Shown here in pieces: positions 43,134 through 51,748 of a DNA stretch of 64,000 nt. Each line of letters starts with the position of its first letter. Positions within the stretch are counted from its first letter, which is position 1. Under the pieces are notes generated by a model. The model saw only the letters and a program-made list of their open reading frames with translations, was not told where the DNA came from and did not search any database. Position numbers and translations under genes: made by a program. This DNA is from Streptomyces himalayensis subsp. himalayensis (lineage in GTDB: Bacteria; Actinomycetota; Actinomycetes; Streptomycetales; Streptomycetaceae), in NCBI RefSeq assembly GCF_013778455.1, contig NZ_JACEHE010000002.1, positions 372,001-436,000 on the forward strand, given 5' to 3'.

Positions 43134-43727
43134 TCAGCCGCGACGCAGCCGCAGGGCCAGAAAGCCAAGACCGAACCCTACGAGGACCAGCCCGGTGCCC
43201 AACGGCAGAACCCCGAGAACGGGCCCGGTGGCACCGCCAGCCTGCCCGGCCCCCGATGCAGCGCCGGCGTCGGCCGTCGCGGTGGGCCCCACGGCCTCGT
43301 CCCGGTGCACGGGGGGATCCGACGCCGAGGCGCTGGATGACGGGAAGGCGGGGGACGGGGAGGCAGAGGACGGGAAGGCGGGGGGCAGAGAGCCAGAGGA
43401 CGGGGCGCCGGTACCGCTCGACGTCGGACCGGAGGCCGTGCCCGTCGGCACGGCACTCTCCTCCGGCGGCGGCGAATCCGCACGTCCCGGCCTGCGCCGC
43501 CCTTCTCCGGGCCGGCTCCCGGCCCGCGACTCCTCGGCGGCGGGAGCCGTACGGCCAGGGCTCGGCGAGGTGGCCCGTGCGTACACATGCGCGGGACCAG
43601 CCATGGGGGATCCGGGAGCCGGCGGCTGAGGCGAACCGGAGGTGAGCAGCCCCCACCCAGGGAAAAGCAGCAGCCCGGCGAGCAGCAGGAGCCCGGCAGG
43701 GCAACGCGTACGGAGCCGTGGAGTCAC
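43134..43727 (-). CDS. Pro/Ser/Ala-rich membrane-anchored surface protein
   Basis: 197 residues from GTG at 43727, preceded by GGAGGGGG. An N-terminal helix (CPAGLLLLAGLLLFPGWGLLT) acts as signal or anchor. About 120 residues of Pro/Ser/Ala/Gly low complexity follow. A C-terminal helix LGVLPLGTGLVLVGFGLGFLAL followed by RLRRG closes the protein. The tail arrangement (helix plus basic end) is like sortase substrates, but no LPxTG/LAxTG motif is visible. Probably a wall-spanning stalk. Function unknown. Confidence 0.65.
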   Translation of the reverse strand: MTPRLRTRCPAGLLLLAGLLLFPGWGLLTSGSPQPPAPGSPMAGPAHVYARATSPSPGRTAPAAEESRAGSRPGEGRRRPGRADSPPPEESAVPTGTASGPTSSGTGAPSSGSLPPAFPSSASPSPAFPSSSASASDPPVHRDEAVGPTATADAGAASGAGQAGGATGPVLGVLPLGTGLVLVGFGLGFLALRLRRG

Positions 43728-43892
43728 ATCGGTGACCCCCTCCCGGTGCCAAGTCGCCAAGATCGGTGGTGCCAGTAAGGCACGTCTGCCATGAGCCACG
43801 ATGCGGAGCACTCGTTACATTGCATGACAATTCAGGCATCGCGCCTGATCTCTTGGCTACCCGGACCGCCCGGAGGGATGCAACCGCTACTG

Positions 43893-44870
43893 CTAACGGG
43901 TGAGCAGCACCTTCCCGGTGTGCGTGCTCTCCTCCAGTACGCGATGGGCTGCGGCGGCCTCGCTCAACGGGACCGTACGGTCCACGACCGGACGCACATG
44001 ACCGCCGCTGATCAGCGGCCACACATGCTCACGCACCGCCGCCACGATCGCGGCCTTCTCGTGCACCGGCCGCCCGCGCAACGACGTCGCGGTGACGGCG
44101 CCGCGCTTGTTCAGCAGGGTCGCGATGTTCAGCTCGGCCTTGATGCCGCCCTGCATCCCGATGATCGCCAGTCGGCCGTTGACCGCGAGAGCCTTCACGT
44201 TCCGGTCGAGGTACTTGGCCCCGATGATGTCGAGGATGACGTCCGCTCCCGCACCGTCCGTGGCGGCCCGCAGCTCCTCGACGAAGTCCTGCTCGCGGTA
44301 GTCGATGAGGATGTCCGCACCCAGCTCCGCACAGCGCTGCAGCTTCTCCTTGCCGCCCGCCGTGACCGCGACCTTGGCGCCGACCGCCTTCGCGAGCTGG
44401 ATCGCCATGGTGCCGATACCGCTCGACCCGCCGTGCACGAGCAGCGTCTCGCCGGGGCGCAGGTGGGCGATCATGAAGACGTTCGACCAGACGGTGCACG
44501 TCACCTCGGGCAGCGCGGCCGCCGTGACGAGGTCGACGCCTTCCGGTACGGGCAGCAGCTGCCCCACCGGGACGGCGACCTTCTCCGCGTAACCGCCGCC
44601 CGCGAGCAGCGCGCACACCTCGTCGCCGACCGCCCAGCCCGAGACTCCGGGGCCCAGCGCGGCGATGCGGCCGGAACACTCGAGCCCGGGATAGGGGGAC
44701 GCTCCGGGCGGCGGGTCGTAGAAGCCCTGCCGCTGCAGCAGGTCCGCGCGGTTGACCGCGCTGGCCGCCACCTCGACCAGAACCTCGCCCTCGCCGGGCA
44801 CGGGATCGGGGACCTCGGCCCACACGAGTGCGTCGGGACCACCGGGTTCAGGGATCGTGATCGCATGCAT
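43893..44870 (-). CDS. NAD(P)H:quinone oxidoreductase (zeta-crystallin/MDR family)
   Basis: 325 residues. GroES-like N-terminal domain (VNRADLLQRQGFYDPPPGAS; LECSGRIAALGPGV) and a Rossmann NADPH domain with VHGGSSGIGTMAIQLAKAVG. No catalytic zinc cysteines, as expected for quinone oxidoreductases of the MDR superfamily (the PIG3/QOR branch). It reduces quinones or similar electrophiles in the cytoplasm. It starts 44 bp after the K+ channel gene on the same strand, so it may be part of that transcript. Confidence 0.94.
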   Translation of the reverse strand: MHAITIPEPGGPDALVWAEVPDPVPGEGEVLVEVAASAVNRADLLQRQGFYDPPPGASPYPGLECSGRIAALGPGVSGWAVGDEVCALLAGGGYAEKVAVPVGQLLPVPEGVDLVTAAALPEVTCTVWSNVFMIAHLRPGETLLVHGGSSGIGTMAIQLAKAVGAKVAVTAGGKEKLQRCAELGADILIDYREQDFVEELRAATDGAGADVILDIIGAKYLDRNVKALAVNGRLAIIGMQGGIKAELNIATLLNKRGAVTATSLRGRPVHEKAAIVAAVREHVWPLISGGHVRPVVDRTVPLSEAAAAHRVLEESTHTGKVLLTR

Positions 44871-44914
44871 GGCGGCGAGGCTACTCCTGCCGACTGCCCG
44901 AACCTCCGGCGCGC

Positions 44915-46012
44915 TCAGTCCTGTGGCAGCGGGCGTGTGTCGGGGGTGACCCGGGTGCCCGGGGTGGCACGGACGATGGTGATCACGCGGTCCGTAGGCT
45001 TCAGCGTCCCGACGGACGGATCGTCGAAGCCGAGCACGCGATGGCCTCGTACCACGCTGACCACCAGGTCCTCGATCTCCCGCGGCCCGCGTCCCACCTC
45101 GTCCTTTATGACCGGCCGCTCGACGATGTCGAGACCGCTGCCCTGCTGGATGAGATCCTCCAGCACCATGCCCGCGCTGGGGCTCAGGACGGACAGTCCG
45201 AGCAGCCGCCCGGCGGCACTGGCGCTGGTGATCACGACGTCGGCCCCCGACTGGCGCAGCAGCGGGGCGTTCTCCTCCTCACGGACGGCGGCCACGATCT
45301 TCGCTGCACGGTTGAGCTGCCGCGCGGTGAGGGTGACCAGGACCGCCGTGTCGTCGCGCTGGGTGGCGATGATGATCTGGCGGGCCTTCTGCGTCTCGGC
45401 GCGCAGCAGCACTTCACTGCGGGTCGCATCGCCGACGATGCCCGTGTATCCGCTGGCCGTCGCGGACTCGATGGCCCTTTCACTGGGGTCGACGACCACG
45501 ACCTGTTCCTTTTTCAGCCCCGTCGCACACACGGTGTGGATCGCCGACCGGCCTTTCGTCCCGAAGCCGATGACGACGGTGTGCTCGCGCAAGTTGGACC
45601 TCCAGCGGTTCAGCCGCCACTCCTCCCGGGTCCGCTCGGTGAGGACCTCGAGAGTCGTGCCGACCAGGATGATCAGAAACAGCACGCGCAGGGGCGTGAT
45701 GACAAAGATGTTGGTGAACCGGGCGGCGTCACTTACCGGTGTGATGTCGCCGTATCCGGTGGTGGAGAGGGTGACGGTCGCGTAGTAGAAGGCGTCGAGC
45801 AGATCGACTCGGCCGTCGGAGTCGTCGTGGTAACCGCCGCTGTCCGCGTACACGATGAAAGCGGTCCCGACCAGCACCGCCAAGGCCATGGCGAGCCGCT
45901 TGGCGACCTGGCGCAGCGGTCGTTCGACGACCCGGCGGGGGAGCTTCACCCTGTGGGTGACGAGATGTTCGTCGGCCTGGCGGGCGATCGCGTCCTGGCC
46001 CGGAAGTTTCAC
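44915..46012 (-). CDS. two-helix K+ channel with RCK/TrkA-N domain
   Basis: 365 residues from GTG at 46012, overlapping the moeA stop as GTGA. TM1 LAMALAVLVGTAFIVYA, pore helix DAFYYATVTLS, selectivity filter TTGYGD, TM2 FVITPLRVLFLIILVG. Then a cytoplasmic TrkA-N nucleotide-binding domain (HTVVIGFGTKGRSAIHTV) and a TrkA-C-like end. This is an MthK-like ligand-gated potassium channel in the cell membrane. The tight coupling to molybdenum-cofactor genes is unexpected. Confidence 0.95.
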   Translation of the reverse strand: MKLPGQDAIARQADEHLVTHRVKLPRRVVERPLRQVAKRLAMALAVLVGTAFIVYADSGGYHDDSDGRVDLLDAFYYATVTLSTTGYGDITPVSDAARFTNIFVITPLRVLFLIILVGTTLEVLTERTREEWRLNRWRSNLREHTVVIGFGTKGRSAIHTVCATGLKKEQVVVVDPSERAIESATASGYTGIVGDATRSEVLLRAETQKARQIIIATQRDDTAVLVTLTARQLNRAAKIVAAVREEENAPLLRQSGADVVITSASAAGRLLGLSVLSPSAGMVLEDLIQQGSGLDIVERPVIKDEVGRGPREIEDLVVSVVRGHRVLGFDDPSVGTLKPTDRVITIVRATPGTRVTPDTRPLPQD

Positions 46013-47922
46013 GTGAAACACACCCCGATTCCGGACAGCGCCCACGGCAGATCGAGGATTTCGAGGTGCTGCCCCGGCTGCGCGCCGCCCGGAGGAACGA
46101 CGGCAAGACCATCGGCCCCGGCGATACCGCGCAGCATCGCCGGGCCGTAGTAGTGCAGCGGCACCGCCCGGTCGTCCCGGATCACGACGGGCACCAGCCG
46201 TGTGTCGCTCGGGTGCCCGTGCACGGCGTCACGCACCGGCACTGTGTACGGCTCCGGGGGCCCCTGGCCGGCGAGCAGCCGTAGCAGCGGCTCGGCGAGC
46301 GTCAGCAGTCCGGAGACGGCGGCGAGGGGATTGCCGGGCAGGCCGACGAGATGCTGGTTCTCCCTGATGCGGGCAAGCAGCATCGGGTGGCCGGGGCGCA
46401 CTTGGACACCGTTCACGAGGAGCTCGGCGCCGAGGCGGCTCAGGGTGGGGTGGACATGGTCGACGGGTCCCGCGGCCGTTCCACCGGTTGTGAGGATCAG
46501 GTCGGCGTCGGACGTCGTGATCGCCGTGTACAGCGCCTCGGCGTCGTCGCCCAGCCGGCGGGCGGCAACGACCTCCGCGCCGAGCGCGCGCAGCCAGGGC
46601 GGGAGCATCGGGCCGAGCGCATCCCGGATCAGACCGTCGCGCGGTCTGCCCTCGGTCAGCAACTCATCACCCAGGACGAGGACTTCGACGCGGGGCCTCG
46701 GCACGGTGGACAGCTCGTCGTATCCGGCGGCTGCGGCGAGCCCCAGTACCGCCGGGGTCACCAGCGTGCCGGGCGGCAGAAGCTGGTCGCCTGTGCGGCA
46801 TTCCTGCCCTCGGGGGCGGATGTCCTGGCCCGGGACGACTTCGCGTTGGGCGTGCAGACGGCCCTTGTCGTCGAGGCGCCCATGCTCACTGCGGACGACG
46901 GCGGTCGCGTCCCCCGGCACCCGGGCGCCGGTGGCGATGCGGATCGCTTCTCCGTCGGCGAGCTGCTCCGGAACCTCGTGGCCCGCCAGAATGCCGTCCG
47001 CGCATACGTCCCAGGGCCCGGGCCCCGCGACTGCCCAGCCGTCCATAGCCGAGGAGTCGAAGGACGGCAGGTCGGTGAGCGCCGTGAGGGGCGCGGCGAG
47101 AACAAGACCGAGCGCGGCATCGAGCGGTACCGGGACCGGGACGGGGGGCGGCACCGCACGGGCCGCCCGAGCGGCCATGGCGCGCGCCTCGGGCCAGGGC
47201 GTGGCGGCGTGCCGGTGGTGCTGCCGGTTCTTGTGGCCGGGGGGCGGATCGGAGAGGGACTGACCGGCCTGGCGGGCGGACTGGCCTGGTCGGCCGGTGT
47301 GCGGGGGCTGACCGGCTTGGCCGTTGTGCTGGGGCTGACCGGCTTGGCCGGTGTGCGGGGCGTGCTCGGCTTGGTGGGAGTGGTCGCCTTGGTGGGCGTG
47401 CTCGGCTTGGTGGGCGCGGTCGCCTTGGTGGGCGTGCTCGGCTTGGTGGGCACGGTCGCCTTGGTGCGCCGGGTCGGCTTGGTTGGCCTGTTCGGCTTCG
47501 CGGGCGGCCTGGTCGGCCTGGGCTGTGGCGCGAGGGGAGCGGGGCGCGCTGTCGCCTCCTGCGGCGACCGGTGCGTGATCGCCTGTGTCCGGCGCGGCGG
47601 CGGGGCGTGGGGCATGGTGCCCGGGCCTCGCTGCAGTACCGGACGTGCCGTGCCACGTGCCGTGGCGGCGGGCGGGATCCTGACCGCCCCCCTCTCTGGC
47701 CAGGGCGATGGCCTCGTCCATGTCGAGATCGTCGGCGTCGACGTCTGGGACACCGGCACCGGCAGCCCAGGTGCCGCGGTCACCCTGCGCGCCCGGCGCA
47801 TCCTGGCCGTTGTACGCGCCCGGGGAGCCTGGGGCGATCCGGCCGTTCTGGGCGGCACGAGCGCCCTGGGCAACCTGGTCCTCCCCGGCTACCCGGGTCG
47901 GCTCGGCCTTCTGCCCGGTCAT
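46009..47922 (-). CDS. moeA: molybdopterin molybdotransferase MoeA with long His/Gln/Ala-repeat insert
   Basis: 637 residues from ATG at 47922, overlapping the mobA stop (ATGA). Residues from about 240 are a full MoeA: FDSSAMDGWAV, IATGARVPGDATAVVRSE, LVLGDELLTEG, TTGGTAAGPVDHV, LVGLPGNPLAAV. It inserts molybdate into adenylated molybdopterin. The first 240 residues are extra: a short acidic DADDLDMDEAIALA segment, then about 90 residues of AHQGDRAHQAEH-type 12-residue repeats and QAGQPPHTG repeats, ending in HHRHAA. The His-rich part could bind metal ions. The usual MoeA is about 400-430 residues. Confidence 0.93.
   Translation of the reverse strand: MTGQKAEPTRVAGEDQVAQGARAAQNGRIAPGSPGAYNGQDAPGAQGDRGTWAAGAGVPDVDADDLDMDEAIALAREGGGQDPARRHGTWHGTSGTAARPGHHAPRPAAAPDTGDHAPVAAGGDSAPRSPRATAQADQAAREAEQANQADPAHQGDRAHQAEHAHQGDRAHQAEHAHQGDHSHQAEHAPHTGQAGQPQHNGQAGQPPHTGRPGQSARQAGQSLSDPPPGHKNRQHHRHAATPWPEARAMAARAARAVPPPVPVPVPLDAALGLVLAAPLTALTDLPSFDSSAMDGWAVAGPGPWDVCADGILAGHEVPEQLADGEAIRIATGARVPGDATAVVRSEHGRLDDKGRLHAQREVVPGQDIRPRGQECRTGDQLLPPGTLVTPAVLGLAAAAGYDELSTVPRPRVEVLVLGDELLTEGRPRDGLIRDALGPMLPPWLRALGAEVVAARRLGDDAEALYTAITTSDADLILTTGGTAAGPVDHVHPTLSRLGAELLVNGVQVRPGHPMLLARIRENQHLVGLPGNPLAAVSGLLTLAEPLLRLLAGQGPPEPYTVPVRDAVHGHPSDTRLVPVVIRDDRAVPLHYYGPAMLRGIAGADGLAVVPPGGAQPGQHLEILDLPWALSGIGVCFT
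47340..47478. repeat. 36-bp in-frame repeat array in moeA
   Basis: GTCGCCTTGGTGGGCGTGCT-type units with starts at 47383, 47419 and 47455 (36-bp period) encode the 12-residue AHQGDRAHQAEH repeats. A related 30-45 bp CGGCTTGGCCG/GTGTGC unit continues toward 47270. Reading frame is preserved. Confidence 0.85.
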
Positions 47923-48821
47923 CCGGCGTCCGGCCGTGCGTCGGGCCGGTCCTCGTTCGCCCAACGCTCCGCGAGAGCCGCGGCCTTGCGGGCCGCCTCC
48001 GCCACGGCCTCCGGGCCGCCCTTGCCCTGGGCGGCCGCGTAGCCGACGAGGAACGTGGTCAGCGGCGCCGCGGGCCGGTCGACGCCGTGCGCCGCGTCCC
48101 GGGCCAGGTCCAGCAGCAGGCGGATGTCGACGTCCAGGTCGATGCCCAGCTCGTCCTTGACTGCGGTAATCCATTCATCCAACACGTGTCCATGCTCCCT
48201 GATACGTGCCCGGGCGGCAGCGACGTCCTCCCAGGTGTCGCAGTCGAACGACGCGACGGGGTCGGAAATACGCGTGAGTTCGAGCTCCGTGGTGAGCAGC
48301 CGCAGCGGCAGACCGCTCAGACTGCCGTGTTCGGCGGCGAGCAGCGCCAGTTCACGGCGCAGGGGTTCGCTGCGGTAGGCCGCGACGAGTGGTTGGTCCC
48401 GGCCGTCGCGGTCGGTCAGCACCGCACCTTCGGCGTCTCGTTCGCGCAGGGTGGTCAGGAGGCGGCGCACCGTTTCCCGGCCCAGGAACGGCAGGTCCCC
48501 GGACAGGACGACCACGTTCTCCGCGGTCGTGCGGCGCAATCCCGCGTCGAGTGCGGCAAGGGGGCCGGCTCCCGGCGGATCCTCGCGCGCCCACACCACG
48601 GGCCGGACGGTAGGCCTGCGCCCGGCCACGACCACGGTGGTGGCGGCACCGGTGCAGGCAGCCAGCACCCGGTCGAGCAGGGCCCGGCCGCCCACGCTCA
48701 GCGCTGGTTTGTCCGCACCGCCGAGCCGCCGCGCGGCTCCCCCAGCGAGGACCACGGCGTCGAAGGCGGCCACCGGGACGGCCTCGGGCTCGGGGACGTC
48801 CTCTGCCTCGTACGCGCTCAT
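47919..48821 (-). CDS. mobA: molybdenum cofactor guanylyltransferase-like protein fused to DUF6457
   Basis: 300 residues. N-terminal nucleotidyltransferase (about 20-205) with VLAGGAARRLGGADKPAL, the NTP-binding glycine/lysine signature, VLSGDLPFL (metal-binding aspartate) and DQPLVAAYR. C-terminal 85-residue DUF6457 domain (LDEWITAVKDELGIDLDVDI; TTFLVGYAAAQG). MobA attaches GMP (or MocA CMP) to molybdopterin. First gene of the mobA-moeA-channel set, each pair sharing four bases. Confidence 0.92.
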   Translation of the reverse strand: MSAYEAEDVPEPEAVPVAAFDAVVLAGGAARRLGGADKPALSVGGRALLDRVLAACTGAATTVVVAGRRPTVRPVVWAREDPPGAGPLAALDAGLRRTTAENVVVLSGDLPFLGRETVRRLLTTLRERDAEGAVLTDRDGRDQPLVAAYRSEPLRRELALLAAEHGSLSGLPLRLLTTELELTRISDPVASFDCDTWEDVAAARARIREHGHVLDEWITAVKDELGIDLDVDIRLLLDLARDAAHGVDRPAAPLTTFLVGYAAAQGKGGPEAVAEAARKAAALAERWANEDRPDARPDAG

Positions 48822-48995
48822 GCACCGAGTATGGGCGTCCGAAGGATCATTGCCATCCCCGAGAACGCAACCTCACAGATTCCGTCGCAGGTCACATGCC
48901 CCGACGTCCAAACCTGGGCCGGCGTGCAGGCAACGGCCGCCCTCCCTGCGGTGCCGCCGGGCCGTCGAGCGGCCCGACGTCGCAGGGGCTGGGAC

Positions 48996-50723
48996 TCACA
49001 ATGTGCGCAGAAGCACCGCCGGCTGCTCCACACAGTCCGCCACGTAGCGCAGGAAGCCTCCCGCCGTGCCGCCGTCGCAGACCCGGTGGTCGAAGGTCAG
49101 CGAGAGCTGGACGACCTGCCGCACCGCCAACTCTCCTTGGTGCACCCAGGGCTTGGGGGCGATCCGGCCCACGCCCAGCATGGCCGCCTCGGGGTGGTTG
49201 ACGATCGGCGTGGAGCCGTCGACCCCGAACACCCCGTAGTTGTTCAACGTGAAGGTGCCGCCGGTGAGCTCCCCCGGTGTCAGCGTGCCGGTCCGGGCCG
49301 ACTCGGTCAGCCGGGCGATCTCGGCGCTGAGCGACTCCACATTCCGCGTGTGCGCATCACGCACGACGGGCACGACGAGCCCACGCTCGGTCTGCGCGGC
49401 GAAGCCCAGGTGCACATGGCCGAACTGGACGATCTCGCGGGCCTCCATGTCCACCGTGGAGTTGAGCTCCGGATAGCGGGCGAGAGCGGCGGTGCAGATG
49501 CGGGCGAGCAGGGCGAGGAGCGAGATCTTCGGACCACCCGCCCCCTCGGCTGCCCGGACGTCTCCCCCGGGGTAACGCTGCATCGCCGCGAGCGCCTGCA
49601 TCAGTTCCGTGGCGTCCGCGTCCACCCAGCAGGTCGCGTCGGGTATCTCTCGGCGGCTGCGCGCCAGCTTGTCGGCGACCACGCCACGAACGCCGCGCAG
49701 CGGCACGCGGACACCAGGGGCACCGGGGGCACCGGAGACGGGTGCGCCGTGCCGCGCTGCCGCGGGCTCCGCAGCGGGGGCATGTCCGGTCCGCAGGACT
49801 GCGGGCTCCGGCGCGAGGCCGTACCCCGCCCGCGCTGCCGCGGTCTCGGACGGTGACGGGACGCCGGGCCCTGTCCGCGCTCCGGCCCGCCCTGCTGCCC
49901 GTACGGCATCCTCGACGTCGGCCCGCATGATCAGCCCTTCGGGTCCGGAGCCGGCCACCTCATGCAGGTCCAGGCCGTGTTCACGGGCCAGCTTCCGTAC
50001 GAGGGGCGAGATGACCGGCACCGGGCCCTCGTCGCGCACGGGCCCCCCAGGGGGCGCCTGAACCTCGGCCGCCGATGGGGGTACCCCCTGGAGCTCGGGG
50101 GAGGGAGCCGATGGCCGAACTCTCCTGCGCCGCGCCGGCGCCGCCCCTGTGCCATAGCCGACGAGGACATTGCCGGACGACTGGCCCGACGAGTCGCCGG
50201 ACGAGGCGGAGGGCCGCCCTCGAGACGTCCCAGCTCGTGGCCGCCCCTGGGCCGGCGCCGTTCCTTCAGAGCCTGCTCCCCCAGAGCCTGATTCCCCGGG
50301 AATGACGGCCCCCGGCTCACCCCCGGTCGGCCCGGACCCAGCACCCTTGCGCCCTGACGCGCCATTCCCGTCCGCCACGATCCCGGGCTCATGCCCGCGC
50401 TCTCCAGCCTGGTCGAGCGACTCAGCAGCCCCGTTGGCCTCTGGATGCGCACCTCCGGCAGGCGCGCCCACCGCGACCGTCAACAGCGGGGCGCCCACGG
50501 GCAGTTCCGTGCCCTCCTCGCCGAAGCGCGCGGTCACCACGCCACCGTACGGGCAGGGGACCTCGATCATCGCCTTGGCCGTCTCCACCTCGACGACCGG
50601 CTGGTCGACGGCGACGAGATCGCCGACCTCCACCAGCCAGCGGACGATCTCCGCCTCCGTGAGGCCTTCCCCCAGGTCGGGCAGCCTGAATTCGAGGCTG
50701 TGCATCTCAGAAGCCTGCGCCAT
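48996..50723 (-). CDS. bkdC1: branched-chain 2-oxoacid dehydrogenase E2, cluster 1
   Basis: 575 residues from ATG at 50723, overlapping the E1beta stop as TGATG. Lipoyl domain (DLGEGLTEAEIVRWLVEVG; Lys in VETAKAM), E3-binding domain (VRKLAREHGLDLHEVAGSG) and acyltransferase core ending LSLTFDHRVCDGGT with HxxxDG. The linkers are unusually long (about 150 and 100 residues, Gly/Ser/Pro/Ala-rich), making it 70-150 residues longer than typical E2s, including its cluster 2 paralogue. Last gene of the operon. Confidence 0.95.
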   Translation of the reverse strand: MAQASEMHSLEFRLPDLGEGLTEAEIVRWLVEVGDLVAVDQPVVEVETAKAMIEVPCPYGGVVTARFGEEGTELPVGAPLLTVAVGAPAGGAHPEANGAAESLDQAGERGHEPGIVADGNGASGRKGAGSGPTGGEPGAVIPGESGSGGAGSEGTAPAQGRPRAGTSRGRPSASSGDSSGQSSGNVLVGYGTGAAPARRRRVRPSAPSPELQGVPPSAAEVQAPPGGPVRDEGPVPVISPLVRKLAREHGLDLHEVAGSGPEGLIMRADVEDAVRAAGRAGARTGPGVPSPSETAAARAGYGLAPEPAVLRTGHAPAAEPAAARHGAPVSGAPGAPGVRVPLRGVRGVVADKLARSRREIPDATCWVDADATELMQALAAMQRYPGGDVRAAEGAGGPKISLLALLARICTAALARYPELNSTVDMEAREIVQFGHVHLGFAAQTERGLVVPVVRDAHTRNVESLSAEIARLTESARTGTLTPGELTGGTFTLNNYGVFGVDGSTPIVNHPEAAMLGVGRIAPKPWVHQGELAVRQVVQLSLTFDHRVCDGGTAGGFLRYVADCVEQPAVLLRTL

Positions 50724-51748
50724 CAGCTCTCCGCCTCCCACTGCAGCCGTGCCACGGCGTCCAGTATCCGGTCGACGCCCGGCAGGTGGTGCCGCTCGAG
50801 CATCGGCGGCGGATACGGGATGTCGAACCCGGCCACGCGCAGCACCGGCGCCTCGAGGTGGTGGAAGCAGCGCTCGGTGACCCGCGCCGCGATCTCCCCT
50901 CCCGGACCGCCGAACCCACCCGACTCGTGCACGACGACCGCGCGCCCGGTCCGCCGCACCGAGGCACACACCGTCTCGTCGTCGAACGGCACCAGGGAGC
51001 GCAGATCGACGACCTCGAGATCCCAGCCCTCGGCCCGCGCCGCCTCGGCCGCCTCCAGGCAGACGGGCACCGACGGGCCGTACGTGATGAGTGTGGCGCT
51101 CCGGCCCGAGCGCCGCACCACCGCGCGGCCTATCGGTTCAACGGCCAGCGGATGCTCGGGGTTCCAGTCCGCCTTGGACCAGTACAGGCGCTTCGGCTCC
51201 AGGAAGACCACCGGGTCGTCGGAGGCGATGGCGGCCCGCAGCAGCCCGTAGGCGTCGGCGACCGTGGAGGGCGTGACGACATGGAGCCCGGGTGTCGCCA
51301 TGTAGTACGCCTCCGAGGAGTCGCTGTGGTGCTCGACGCCGCCGATGCCGCCGCCGTAGGGGACGCGCACCGTGAGCGGCAGCGGCATCCTGCCCTTGGT
51401 GCGGTTCCGCATCCTGGCCACATGGGAGACGAGCTGCTCGAAGGCGGGGTAGGCGAAGGCGTCGAACTGCATCTCCACCACGGGCCGCAGCCCGTACATC
51501 GCCATGCCGACGGCCGTCCCGAGGATTCCCGCCTCCGCGAGGGGGGTGTCCGTGCAGCGGTCGTCGCCGAACTCGCCGGCGAGCCCGTCGGTGATCCGGA
51601 AGACACCGCCGAGCGTCCCGACGTCCTCGCCCATCACATGGACGGCCGGGTCCTCGGCCATGGCGTCGCGCAGCGCACGCCCGAGTGCCTGCGCCATGGT
51701 GGCCGGCTTGGCGGCGACGGCGGCCGGCTTGGCTGCGACGGTGGTCAT
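50723..51748 (-). CDS. bkdB1: branched-chain 2-oxoacid dehydrogenase E1 beta, cluster 1
   Basis: 341 residues from ATG at 51748, overlapping the E1alpha stop (ATGA). Same domain set as the cluster 2 paralogue: VMGEDVGTLGGVFRITDGLA, DTPLAEAGILGTAVGMAMYG, VRVPYGGGIGGVEHHSDSSE, LEVVDLRSLVPFD, VVVHESGGFGGPGGEIAARV. The N-terminus has a short AAKPAAVAAKPA repeat not needed for catalysis. Forms the E1 heterotetramer with the alpha subunit. Confidence 0.96.
   Translation of the reverse strand: MTTVAAKPAAVAAKPATMAQALGRALRDAMAEDPAVHVMGEDVGTLGGVFRITDGLAGEFGDDRCTDTPLAEAGILGTAVGMAMYGLRPVVEMQFDAFAYPAFEQLVSHVARMRNRTKGRMPLPLTVRVPYGGGIGGVEHHSDSSEAYYMATPGLHVVTPSTVADAYGLLRAAIASDDPVVFLEPKRLYWSKADWNPEHPLAVEPIGRAVVRRSGRSATLITYGPSVPVCLEAAEAARAEGWDLEVVDLRSLVPFDDETVCASVRRTGRAVVVHESGGFGGPGGEIAARVTERCFHHLEAPVLRVAGFDIPYPPPMLERHHLPGVDRILDAVARLQWEAES

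Noticed and set aside
43791..45785. 664-codon plus-strand frame over the quinone oxidoreductase and K+ channel
   Set aside because: Shadow of two genes with clear catalytic and pore motifs on the other strand.
47270..47480. repeat array considered as a CRISPR or intergenic repeat
   Set aside because: In frame inside moeA, contiguous, and encodes a protein repeat.
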